NCBI GenBank assembly: GCA_030693705.1
Contig: JAUYAB010000078.1
Coordinates: forward strand, 33,068-97,067
DNA length: 64,000 nucleotides
Origin: Ignavibacteria bacterium
Lineage (GTDB): Bacteria; Bacteroidota; Ignavibacteria; Ignavibacteriales; Ignavibacteriaceae
Reading direction: 5' to 3'
Shown here: positions 56,446-63,851 of the stretch, in pieces
Layout of the letters: the number at the start of each line of letters is the position of its first letter
How positions within the stretch are numbered: position 1 is the stretch's first letter
The notes under the pieces: model-generated
What the model was told of the DNA's origin: nothing
The model's database searches: none
What the model saw: the letters and a program-made list of their open reading frames with translations, nothing else
Program-made: the position numbers and the translations under genes

Positions 56446-57264
56446 ATGGGGAAAGAAGATGTTGAAAAATTTTTAAATTATTTAACCCTTGAACAACATG
56501 TTTCTTCATCGACGCAAAATCAAGCGCTTCAGGCTGTCCTCTACCTTTATAAAAAGGTAATCAAAAAGGAAATTGGCTGGCTTGAAAATATAAAAGGTTT
56601 AAAAAGAATAAAGCACCTGCCTGTCGTTTTTTCTAAAAAAGAGACAGTAAAAATATTTGAATATTTAGAAGGCATCCCCAAGTTAATTATTTCGTTACTC
56701 TATGGCGGCGGTTTACGTTTAAACGAAGCTCTGCATTTGCGGATAAAAGATATTGACTTTGATTACCAACAAATTTTAATAAGAGATGGCAAGGGAGAGA
56801 AAGATAGACACACTATACTGCCCTCTTCAATCATTCCGGAACTAAAAAAGCATTTGAACGAAGTTTACAAGCAGCATAAAAGTGACTTACTAAAAAACAA
56901 AGGTGAGACAATCCTTCCTTATGCTTTATCGAGAAAATATCCAAATGCCGGAAAAGAATTCGGTTGGCAATACGCGTTTCCCGCAGATAAATTTATTAAG
57001 GACAAAGAGAGTGGATTGATCTTTAGATGGCATATACATGAAAGCACAATACAAAGAGCAGTAAAAGAAGCAATCAGTAAAGCAGGGATAATTAAACCGG
57101 GGAGTCCGCATACATTTCGTCATTCTTTTGCCACACACTTACTCGAAAACGGCTATGATATAAGAACGATACAGGAATTGCTTGGACATCAGTCTGTAAA
57201 AACGACGATGATTTATACTCATGTTTTAAATAAAGGGCTTGGAGTAAAGAGTCCGCTTGACTAA
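56446..57264 (+). CDS. intI: Integron integrase (tyrosine recombinase IntI), N-terminus incomplete from the ATG
   Basis: Recombinase that excises and inserts gene cassettes at attC and attI. From the first ATG it has 272 residues; homology extends in frame upstream to about 56200. Catalytic residues are Arg in GGGLRLNEALHLR, HxxR in PHTFRHSFATHLL, His in LLGHQSVKTT and the Tyr nucleophile in MIYTHV. The extra segment unique to integron integrases is present as LSRKYPNAGKEFGWQYAFPA, and the end GVKSPLD matches IntI proteins. The cassettes begin 163 bases downstream on the same strand, the opposite of the classical divergent layout. Activity depends on how the missing start is solved. Confidence 0.93.
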   Translation: MGKEDVEKFLNYLTLEQHVSSSTQNQALQAVLYLYKKVIKKEIGWLENIKGLKRIKHLPVVFSKKETVKIFEYLEGIPKLIISLLYGGGLRLNEALHLRIKDIDFDYQQILIRDGKGEKDRHTILPSSIIPELKKHLNEVYKQHKSDLLKNKGETILPYALSRKYPNAGKEFGWQYAFPADKFIKDKESGLIFRWHIHESTIQRAVKEAISKAGIIKPGSPHTFRHSFATHLLENGYDIRTIQELLGHQSVKTTMIYTHVLNKGLGVKSPLD

Positions 57265-57433
57265 AGTCAAGTAAATTAGACTGAAAAACGGATGGAGTGA
57301 TAGTATGCAGCCCCTATTTTTAAATATATTGAATTTGAAGAATTTTATGAACAAATGGAATACATATATGCAGCGCCGTGCAGTAATGTATTCTTTAATT
57401 AACTAAACTGTGCGGCATAAGTAATAGTTAGGC
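57265..57433 (+). other. attI region and first cassette junction
   Basis: This is the non-coding stretch between the integrase stop and the first cassette. The core GTTAGGC lies at 57427-57433, with the expected crossover after G57427. No attC-like fold is obvious here, which fits attI. A promoter for the array (Pc) would be expected in or near it, but none could be placed with confidence. Confidence 0.75.
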
Positions 57434-57441
57434 AATTAAAA

Positions 57442-57678
57442 ATGGAGTTAAATATGACACTTAAAAAAGCTACAAACATTGTAATAATATGTTTTCTTTT
57501 CTCTCTCAGCTGGGAACTAGTTCGTTGGTCTTTATCTTTCTTTAAGATAGTTCAATATCAAGAAATCGAATGGTTCTACGATTTATGGATTATTTCTGTT
57601 ATAGTGTTACACGTTGGTCTGCTTATATTTTTTATTACATTGAGGAAAAAGCAACTTGAAGAAAAAAATGCAAACTGA
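57442..57678 (+). CDS. Cassette 1, first gene: small two-helix membrane protein
   Basis: A 78-residue protein with two hydrophobic segments (about residues 10-28 and 46-66) and a basic, Glu-rich C-terminus. An ATG at 57454 is an alternative start. No family was recognised. It lies 15 bases inside the cassette boundary, and the second gene begins within its 3' end, so both form a two-gene unit within one cassette (57428-58674). Codon use is more AT-rich than the core chromosome. Confidence 0.7.
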   Translation: MELNMTLKKATNIVIICFLFSLSWELVRWSLSFFKIVQYQEIEWFYDLWIISVIVLHVGLLIFFITLRKKQLEEKNAN

Positions 57679-58468
57679 ATTAAATAATTTGTTTGAAATT
57701 AATGACAAGAATGAAGGTATAAATATTCTTAAGAGTAATTTCATTAAAAAAGTATTATTTAATAAAATTTTTATAATCACTCTTAGCAGTTTATTTGTCT
57801 TATTATTTATATTAATATTTTTTGAACCATTTGTAGACTATCATAAAGGAACTGTCATTCCATCTAATAAAATACCTTTGGTTAATTCAATTAGAGATTT
57901 ATCAAAATATCATCCATCGAACATACTTGATAAATCATTAGATGAGATAACAGCGATATACGGTTATAGAGTTGCGAAACTACAAGCAAAAGAATGGGAT
58001 AATACTAATTTTTTGATATATGTAACTTTGAGTATGATAAAAGTACCTGGTAGAAAAACAGTTAGGTTAGAGGAATTTGGAAAAGTAGGTTATATGTCTT
58101 GGATATATGTTTTTATTAATTCTAAAAAGAATGCTTGGCTTGGTGTAGAAGTATGTTCTGAAGGCATTATTGCTACTGGATATAAATATTGTTATTCTGA
58201 TCATATTTTAAATGCTCCTATGGTAGGCTGGGATGTTGAACCTAAAGAATTACCTAAAATAAAGAGTGATATTTCATTAACTTCTTTCCACGGTAGAAGT
58301 GTATGGATTGGGTGGCGTAAAAATCCCGATGGTAATCCTCGTAATCCATTCTTTATAGCTTATTATGCAAATACTGGTAAAGAAATTGAGGATTATTTTA
58401 GCACTGATGATTTCAAAATTCCTGAAATCGATTCTTGTTCTGGATTACCAACTTTTAATTTTAAATGA
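57668..58468 (+). CDS. Cassette 1, second gene: membrane-anchored protein of unknown function
   Basis: A 266-residue protein with one membrane segment at about residues 30-50 (IFIITLSSLFVLLFILIFF) and a large extracytoplasmic part that is rich in aromatic residues, including VGYMSWIYVFINSKKNAWLG and GRSVWIGWRKNPDGNPRNPF. The ATG at 57668 is chosen over a TTG at 57656. It overlaps the first gene's stop by 11 bases. The stop precedes the attC R'' box by 24 bases. No known family. Confidence 0.72.
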   Translation: MQTELNNLFEINDKNEGINILKSNFIKKVLFNKIFIITLSSLFVLLFILIFFEPFVDYHKGTVIPSNKIPLVNSIRDLSKYHPSNILDKSLDEITAIYGYRVAKLQAKEWDNTNFLIYVTLSMIKVPGRKTVRLEEFGKVGYMSWIYVFINSKKNAWLGVEVCSEGIIATGYKYCYSDHILNAPMVGWDVEPKELPKIKSDISLTSFHGRSVWIGWRKNPDGNPRNPFFIAYYANTGKEIEDYFSTDDFKIPEIDSCSGLPTFNFK

Positions 58469-58492
58469 TTATAATAATTATTAAACAATATT

Positions 58493-58680
58493 GCCTAACA
58501 AGTGCCTCAAGCCGAAAGCGTTTTCGCAATGGGCGTTTGTGCGGTTTAAAAGTTGGTTCTTCCGTTTCGGCTTTGTTGTTTAGCTTAGTTTGTAAATGAA
58601 AGTTTGTTCTAATTAAAAAGTTAGTTAATAAAAGAAATATTGTTGTGTTGGGCTTCGGCTTAGGCACAACGCCGTTAGGC
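58493..58680 (+). other. attC site of cassette 1
   Basis: R'' GCCTAAC at 58493-58499 pairs with R' GTTAGGC at 58674-58680. The inner arms CCTCAAGCCGAA and TTCGGCTTAGG pair with an unpaired base, the extrahelical signal by which integrases choose the recombined strand. Length is 188 bases, long for attC. The inner loop includes TTGTTCTAATTAA, shared with later sites. Confidence 0.9.
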
Positions 58681-58693
58681 AGAGTAATTATTT

Positions 58694-59275
58694 ATGAAAT
58701 TAGTGCTTTTAATATTTTTTATATCAATTGCTTTATTCGGTCAAAACGCAAATACAAAATTAATTCTTGAAGGCAAAGTTATATCAAAAATAAATAATGA
58801 ACCCGTCCAAGGTTGTAATGTTTTTATTAAAAATACACAAATGGGAACGATGGCAGATTCCTTAGGTAATTTCATATTTTATAACCTAAACAAAAATGGA
58901 CAATATATTATAAGTGTGTCTGCATCAGGTTATCCGATGAAAGATACTTCAATTTATTTAGCTGAAGGAACGCCTAAAACCATAACAATATTCTTAAATA
59001 CAGATTGTATTTATGATTCAACTAAAGCAGTTGAGGACTTAAAAAATGGTAAAGCAAAATTATTAATAGCTGGTGGCATTGCTCCAATGGCTAATTCAAA
59101 AGAGGACTTAGAGTTTGAAGCGAAGTATAAGGTTCAATATTATGATTTTGGATGTACACCGCCTGCATATGAATGTATAAGCCAGTATAATAAAATAATA
59201 TTTGAATACTTAAATAATAAATATCAAAACGAATGGTTGCGATTTGTAAGGAAAGATGTTATCGGGCTAAAATAA
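58694..59275 (+). CDS. Cassette 2: secreted protein with CarboxypepD_reg-like domain
   Basis: A 193-residue exported protein with a signal peptide, MKLVLLIFFISIALFGQ. Next comes a CarboxypepD_reg-like beta-sandwich at about residues 24-100 (LEGKVISKINNEPVQGCNVF, DSLGNFIFYNL, VSASGYP). A C-terminal region contains CTPPAYECISQYN. This domain is common in Bacteroidota surface proteins. Cassette 8 (from 63833) starts with a near-identical copy. The stop lies 9 bases before the attC R'' box. Role unknown. Confidence 0.82.
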   Translation: MKLVLLIFFISIALFGQNANTKLILEGKVISKINNEPVQGCNVFIKNTQMGTMADSLGNFIFYNLNKNGQYIISVSASGYPMKDTSIYLAEGTPKTITIFLNTDCIYDSTKAVEDLKNGKAKLLIAGGIAPMANSKEDLEFEAKYKVQYYDFGCTPPAYECISQYNKIIFEYLNNKYQNEWLRFVRKDVIGLK

Positions 59276-59284
59276 AAATAATCT

Positions 59285-59491
59285 GCCTAACCTGCGCCTC
59301 AACCCCGACCGCTGTTGCGGTTCGGGGGAATTGGTTTTCCCGGGTTTTGTAATTTTGTTTTGGTTTTTGTGTTAAGGGTTCTAAATAAGTAAACAATTAG
59401 ATAATTATCTGCCTTCGGCAGACAAGTTGGCGGTTGTAAGTAACCTTGCGTAGCTGTTATGGGCGGCGGGTTAGGCGCAACGCCGTTAGGG
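59285..59491 (+). other. attC site of cassette 2
   Basis: R'' GCCTAAC at 59285-59291; R' GTTAGGG at 59485-59491, whose last six bases belong to cassette 3. The inner arms GCGCCTCAACCC and GGGTTAGGCGC pair except for one extra base. The central loop carries a small hairpin CTGCCTTCGGCAG. Total 207 bases. Confidence 0.9.
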
Positions 59492-59501
59492 CGAAGTATA
59501 T

Positions 59502-59894
59502 ATGACAATCGAAAATTTAAGGAAGAGGTTGATTGAAGAGTGCTTTAATGAGGATTACTACCATATTGGAGATCATTGGAAATTTAAATCTGACGTTTAT
59601 GTATTAGCAAATCCTTATGGAACTTGGGACATTTTCTATTCAGAAAGAGGAAACGATAATCCATCTATCAAATCGTTTATCGAATTAGAAGATGCTTGTG
59701 AATATTTTTATCAGTTTTTAAATTCAGATAAACACTTGAAAGCACATACATTGGAAACATTTGAAAGTAAAGACGAAGCAGACAATATTATCAGTAAGTT
59801 AATAGCAAATGGAATCCATCCAGAATTATCGTCAATTCCAATTATGTTTATAAAAGTCAACATAGGATTATTGTTTTTGGTAATGAATTTATAA
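59502..59894 (+). CDS. Cassette 3: unknown protein with a likely -1 frameshift near its end
   Basis: A 130-residue soluble acidic protein (MTIENLRKRLIEECFNEDYY) with LANPYGTWDIFYSERGNDNP and a Ser/Glu-rich middle. No family was recognised. After ATAAAAG at 59850-59856 the frame ends in 14 hydrophobic residues. One base back, the reading continues SQHRIIVFGNEFIKAKEIIS to a stop at 59924-59926, just before the attC R'' box at 59929. That second ending looks more protein-like and fits the cassette layout, so the gene may be frameshifted (mutation, sequencing error or slippage). Confidence 0.65.
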   Translation: MTIENLRKRLIEECFNEDYYHIGDHWKFKSDVYVLANPYGTWDIFYSERGNDNPSIKSFIELEDACEYFYQFLNSDKHLKAHTLETFESKDEADNIISKLIANGIHPELSSIPIMFIKVNIGLLFLVMNL

Positions 59895-59928
59895 AGGCAA
59901 AAGAAATTATTTCCAATAATACGTAACG

Positions 59929-60116
59929 CCCTAACCAGTTCTTCAAGACCGACCGCTTTAAACGTAGTGGCATTTGTTAGGTTATAAAGTTGTGTTATAA
60001 AAATTAGTTGCTCTTTGAATGTAGTTAACAAAATGAATTAATTAATAATTATCGGCAAAGTTTTTCAAAGCTGCATTGCTGTGTTGGGCGGCGGCTTAAA
60101 AACAACGTCGTTAGCT
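59929..60116 (+). other. attC site of cassette 3
   Basis: R'' CCCTAAC at 59929-59935 matches the cassette's own left core TTAGGG. R' is GTTAGCT at 60110-60116. Length is 188 bases. The inner arms include AAGACCGACCGC and GGGCGGCGGCTT. Confidence 0.87.
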
Positions 60117-60135
60117 GGATAAAAATATATTGTAA

Positions 60136-60681
60136 ATGAAAAACTATTTTATTGAAAATACTCGTATTCCTATTGTAGACATGTTTACTTTAATTGCTGT
60201 AATTCTTGTAACGGCATATCCAAACTATGTTCTTTACCATACAAACAATTCGTCACTTTTAATTACAAAGTATCTGCCTGAGATATTTATTGTGTTTACT
60301 TTAGTAATCATGATGACACCATTTAACAATAATTTGAGAAATATTCACTTCTTAATTATAGTTTTTATTTATACTTTAATTCTTTATTTATTAAGTCATC
60401 AAGACTCTGTATTTAAACAAGTGTGCTTCAATGTTGGTGAACATTATCTAGAGCTCGTTCAAATTCCGTTTATATCTTTTTTGTATTTAATTACAATGAG
60501 AACAATGTTAATTCTAATATACAAGAAAGAGCCTTTAACAATATGGTTGAGAATTGGTGTCTTTTCTAGTGTTGAATCTATATATAGTGAAAGAATTGGT
60601 CGCAAAGCGACATATTATGATTTATTTTGGTCAATGCTAAATTATGTTGTGATGGGTGTAATTTTTATTTTCTATTTATAA
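60136..60681 (+). CDS. Cassette 4: multi-pass membrane protein of unknown function
   Basis: A 181-residue protein with about five membrane helices, at residues 13-34, 45-62, 70-87, 112-131 and 160-181. The loop before the last helix holds a charged segment, SVESIYSERIGRKATYYD. No family was recognised. The stop lies 8 bases before the attC R'' box, a tight cassette fit. It is AT-rich like its neighbours. Confidence 0.75.
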   Translation: MKNYFIENTRIPIVDMFTLIAVILVTAYPNYVLYHTNNSSLLITKYLPEIFIVFTLVIMMTPFNNNLRNIHFLIIVFIYTLILYLLSHQDSVFKQVCFNVGEHYLELVQIPFISFLYLITMRTMLILIYKKEPLTIWLRIGVFSSVESIYSERIGRKATYYDLFWSMLNYVVMGVIFIFYL

Positions 60682-60689
60682 ATACATCC

Positions 60690-60878
60690 AGCTAACCCGC
60701 CGCTCAACACGGACAGCGTTTTTCAGTGCGGCATTTTAGTAATTATAAAGTTGGCTTTGTAAAGTTAAGTTACTTTTTAGGGTAGTTTGTTCTAAGAATC
60801 ATTTTTATAAATAAAAGTAGTTGCAACTATTCGGCATTCTTGTTCTGGGCAGCCGGTTAGCGGCGACGTCGTTATACC
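60690..60878 (+). other. attC site of cassette 4
   Basis: R'' AGCTAAC at 60690-60696 matches the cassette's left core TTAGCT. R' is GTTATAC at 60872-60878. Length is 189 bases, with TTGTTCTAAG in the loop as in other sites of this array. Confidence 0.87.
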
Positions 60879-60888
60879 GTTAAGTAAT

Positions 60889-62034
60889 ATGATAAATAAA
60901 TCAAATAAATATAGAACTTTACTTGAAAGACAAGATGGGAAATGTCTTATATGCGGGAAAAAGGATGACGATTTAGTTTTTGAACATATAATTCCTAGAG
61001 CATATGGTGGAGATAAAATTGAAAATAATCTGGTTCTTGTTTGTAAAAGATGTAATATGTTGGCTGCAAATAAACCATTTAAAGAATATGAGTTTGTTAA
61101 TTTTCTTTCCTCGGTTTTAGAAAAAAGTAATCTTTTTAGAAATGTTAATAGAGAGACTTTAATATCAAGTGAGAAGCATTACAGAGCTGATATTGTCACT
61201 GAATTGATAGAGAGCGGCAAATGGAAACGGCTAATAATAGAACTTAAATCTTTTCCTACATTCACCTCTTCAAGAATAAATGATATAATTATCCAATTAA
61301 ACAATTATAGAGAGTCAATTAAGGAAGAAGCAAAAATTGTTTTAGCTTTTCCTGGAATGTTAACGCAAAAAGATTATGATAAATTCCGTCAAAATGGAAT
61401 TGAAGTTTGGGATAGAAATTTTATTGCTACCACATTTAAAGATGAAATAAAAAAACTTAATGATAGTTATTTTAAATATTTTTTTTCCATTGAAGTTGAA
61501 GACATTCCCAAGGAAAAAAGATTCATTCAAGAGCTAAATTTAATTCCACCGGGGAAAAAGGAATGGTATATTTATCAAAAATTAATTGGGAAAATATTAG
61601 ATTATTTATTTTCTACCGAATTATCTACTCCAATATCAGAATTAGCAGATAAATTTGAAATAAACCGACGAGATTTCATTCTGAGGAATTATTCGTCTTT
61701 GGAATTTTGGAAATATCTTAGAGAGAGATATTTAGCGGACTTTATCGTTATTGATGCAAAAAATTATGTTGGGAAAATTAAGAAAGAACAAATCCTTCAA
61801 ATAGCAAATTATTTAAAGGTTCATGGCACTGGTTTATTTGCAATAATAGTATCAAGAAATGGTGAAGATAATAGTTCATATTTAACACGACGTGAAAAAT
61901 GGATGATTGAAAATAAGATGGTTATAATTTTAGATGATTCAGATATTGAGAAAATGATTTTAGCAAAAGCATCAACAGATTCCCCTGAAGAAATTATAAA
62001 ACAAAAGATTGAAGAGTTTAGATTAAAATTATAA
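60889..62034 (+). CDS. Cassette 5: HNH protein with two PD-(D/E)XK-like segments
   Basis: A 381-residue candidate nuclease. Residues about 12-65 form an HNH domain with two CxxC pairs, CLICG and CKRC, around EHIIPRAYGG. A second segment at about 100-120 (YRADIVTELIESGKW, then LIIELKS) has the D...E-x-K spacing of restriction-like nucleases. A third, at about 280-310, reads YLADFIVIDAKNYVGKIKKE, again D...D-x-K. Such combinations occur in restriction and defence proteins. Targets and partners are unknown, and no methylase gene is in the array. It is the largest cassette gene. Confidence 0.8.
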   Translation: MINKSNKYRTLLERQDGKCLICGKKDDDLVFEHIIPRAYGGDKIENNLVLVCKRCNMLAANKPFKEYEFVNFLSSVLEKSNLFRNVNRETLISSEKHYRADIVTELIESGKWKRLIIELKSFPTFTSSRINDIIIQLNNYRESIKEEAKIVLAFPGMLTQKDYDKFRQNGIEVWDRNFIATTFKDEIKKLNDSYFKYFFSIEVEDIPKEKRFIQELNLIPPGKKEWYIYQKLIGKILDYLFSTELSTPISELADKFEINRRDFILRNYSSLEFWKYLRERYLADFIVIDAKNYVGKIKKEQILQIANYLKVHGTGLFAIIVSRNGEDNSSYLTRREKWMIENKMVIILDDSDIEKMILAKASTDSPEEIIKQKIEEFRLKL

Positions 62035-62042
62035 TAAAAACG

Positions 62043-62228
62043 GTATAACCAGCGTTTCAACCAGACCGCGAGATCGGTTCGGGTTTTGAGAGATTTTAGT
62101 GTTTATTCTTTTCGTTTGGCAGTCTTGTTCTAATTAGTCCAGGTAAGTAAGTTTGTACAGATTTTATAATTAACTAAATCAACCAGCATTGCTTTATGGG
62201 CGGCTGGTTAAACGCAGCGGCGTTATAT
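62043..62228 (+). other. attC site of cassette 5
   Basis: R'' GTATAAC at 62043-62049 matches the left core TTATAC. R' is GTTATAT at 62222-62228. Length is 186 bases. The loop includes TTGTTCTAATTAG. Confidence 0.87.
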
Positions 62229-62250
62229 AGCCATAAATTTTAATAATATT

Positions 62251-62904
62251 ATGATAGACTTTAAAAAAATAGTTAGACTATTTGATAAATATTTTTTCAT
62301 TGTTGCAGTTATATTAACTGTAATTTCTTCCTTTTTCATGTCCAAACTCTTAATCACAGATATCTTTATTGGACAATCTGAAACAAGTTATCATGAAAAA
62401 TATTTTGTATATCTTGAAAATGGACTAAAGAATAATCTTTTTAATGAAGTTTATGCTAAAACTGGCTTCAATTATTTTGATAGAGAATCTGAAGGGGCTT
62501 TAACAAACGCTGGCTATATTGAATTATTAGAAAATTTTGCCGTGTATCTTATTACAGAAAATTTGCAAAAAGATTCTTCCTTTCAATTTAATTATCAAAA
62601 AGCAATAGATCTTTTGGCAAAAGCCAAAGAAACCGAACCATTCGCTTCATTACCAAATGAAGAAAGAAGGTTAATGGATAATATCCAAATTTTTATTCAT
62701 CGAAATGATACTTTGAATACATTACAAAGTCTTACCGAATTAAAACAAGTAATTTTAGCTCGTCATGAAGAATATCGAAAAATTGATATTCAGAATTCTT
62801 GGTCGTTACCATTAGCTATCATAGGAATTGCATTCACTATAATATTTGGAATATGGTCAACCATTACTAGTATTAAAAAATATAAAAATTCAGTATCAGC
62901 TTAA
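62251..62904 (+). CDS. Cassette 6: membrane protein with a large outer domain
   Basis: A 217-residue protein with one membrane helix near the N-terminus (about 15-35, FFIVAVILTVISSFFMSKLL) and one near the C-terminus (about 187-207, SLPLAIIGIAFTIIFGIW). Between them is a helical, Glu/Lys-rich domain of about 150 residues. No family was recognised. The stop lies 12 bases before the attC R'' box. Confidence 0.75.
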   Translation: MIDFKKIVRLFDKYFFIVAVILTVISSFFMSKLLITDIFIGQSETSYHEKYFVYLENGLKNNLFNEVYAKTGFNYFDRESEGALTNAGYIELLENFAVYLITENLQKDSSFQFNYQKAIDLLAKAKETEPFASLPNEERRLMDNIQIFIHRNDTLNTLQSLTELKQVILARHEEYRKIDIQNSWSLPLAIIGIAFTIIFGIWSTITSIKKYKNSVSA

Positions 62905-62916
62905 CTTGTATGGGCT

Positions 62917-63139
62917 ATATAACCAGCGCCTCAACCCGACCGCCGTTTTAGTTCGGTGAAGTTGAGATTTTTGGCGTTAAGTTTTTGTTAAGCATTTTGT
63001 TCTAAGTGTTCGTTCTAATTAATTAACTTGCCTTCGGTTTGTACTGAACAAGTTACAAACCTTCGGCTAAATATTTATCAGTTGTGCTTTACTCGACTTC
63101 CTTGCTTGGGGCGGCGGGTTAGGCGCAACGTCGTTAGGC
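62917..63139 (+). other. attC site of cassette 6
   Basis: R'' ATATAAC at 62917-62923 matches the left core TTATAT. R' is GTTAGGC at 63133-63139. Length is 223 bases. The loop has TTGTTCTAAGTGTTCGTTC, shared with the site of cassette 7. Inner arms GCGCCTCAACCC and GGGTTAGGCGC include one unpaired base. Confidence 0.9.
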
Positions 63140-63150
63140 TCAATCTTTTG

Positions 63151-63612
63151 ATGAAAATATCTTTAATAATAATTTCTTTACTTTTTAATTTACCTTGCTC
63201 TGCCCAGGATTCAGCTCTGATCAAATTAGTTAATTCTTCTGCTGTACAAAAAACTTTCAGTTCTATAAATGAATATGACTTTTTTGAGGGTATTAGCTTA
63301 GGACAACTACCAATAAATGTTTCTTTTGATTCTATTTCTATTAGTTCCGATCAAAAAATAATTTTTATTTCTGGTAAGATTTTAGATTACTACACAAATG
63401 AGAGCTTACCAAATGTTCTTGTTACTATTGGAAATTTGGACAGCACCAAAGAAGTAAAAACTATAGTTCCAAATACTTCAACAAGAAGTAATATTGATGG
63501 TTTCTTTACAATAAAAAGTGAGATTAAACCTACTAATAAATTATTTTTTTCATCAATAGGTTTCTTAGTTAAAATTTATAACATAGGTTCAATCATAGAA
63601 ATAAAAAATTAA
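63151..63612 (+). CDS. Cassette 7: secreted protein with CarboxypepD_reg-like region
   Basis: A 153-residue exported protein. The ATG at 63151 starts a signal peptide, MKISLIIISLLFNLPCSAQ. A longer open frame back to 63028 would run through the attC site and is rejected. The C-terminal region reads ISGKILDYYTNESLPNVLVT, RSNIDGFFTIKSEI and LFFSSIGF, a CarboxypepD_reg-like beta-sandwich similar in kind to cassette 2. The stop codon abuts the attC R'' box. Confidence 0.78.
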   Translation: MKISLIIISLLFNLPCSAQDSALIKLVNSSAVQKTFSSINEYDFFEGISLGQLPINVSFDSISISSDQKIIFISGKILDYYTNESLPNVLVTIGNLDSTKEVKTIVPNTSTRSNIDGFFTIKSEIKPTNKLFFSSIGFLVKIYNIGSIIEIKN

Positions 63613-63838
63613 GCCTAACCAGCGCCTCAACCCGACCGCCATTTTAGTTAGGCGAATTTGTGATTTTTGAAATTGTATTTTTGTTCGGCATTTTGTTCTA
63701 AGTGTTCGTTCTAATTAATTAACTTACAGCCGTTTGCGTTGCTGACGCAATTTACGCAACGGCTGTTAAATATTTATCAGTTGTGTTTTGCTTGGCTTCC
63801 TTGTTATGGGCGGCGGGTTAAGCGCAACGCTGTTAGGC
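63613..63838 (+). other. attC site of cassette 7
   Basis: R'' GCCTAAC at 63613-63619 and R' GTTAGGC at 63832-63838. Length is 226 bases, the longest of the seven. The loop holds a strong hairpin with CAGCCGTTTGCGT and ACGCAACGGCTG arms at about 63726-63768. Confidence 0.9.
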
Positions 63839-63851
63839 AGAGTAACTATTT

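Noticed and set aside
57265..57427. Cassette promoter Pc in the attI region
   Set aside because: AT-rich sequence gives several weak candidates, and promoter motifs for this lineage are not known well enough to choose one.
63028..63150. N-terminal extension of the cassette 7 gene
   Set aside because: It reads through the attC site of cassette 6. The ATG at 63151 starts a clean signal peptide.
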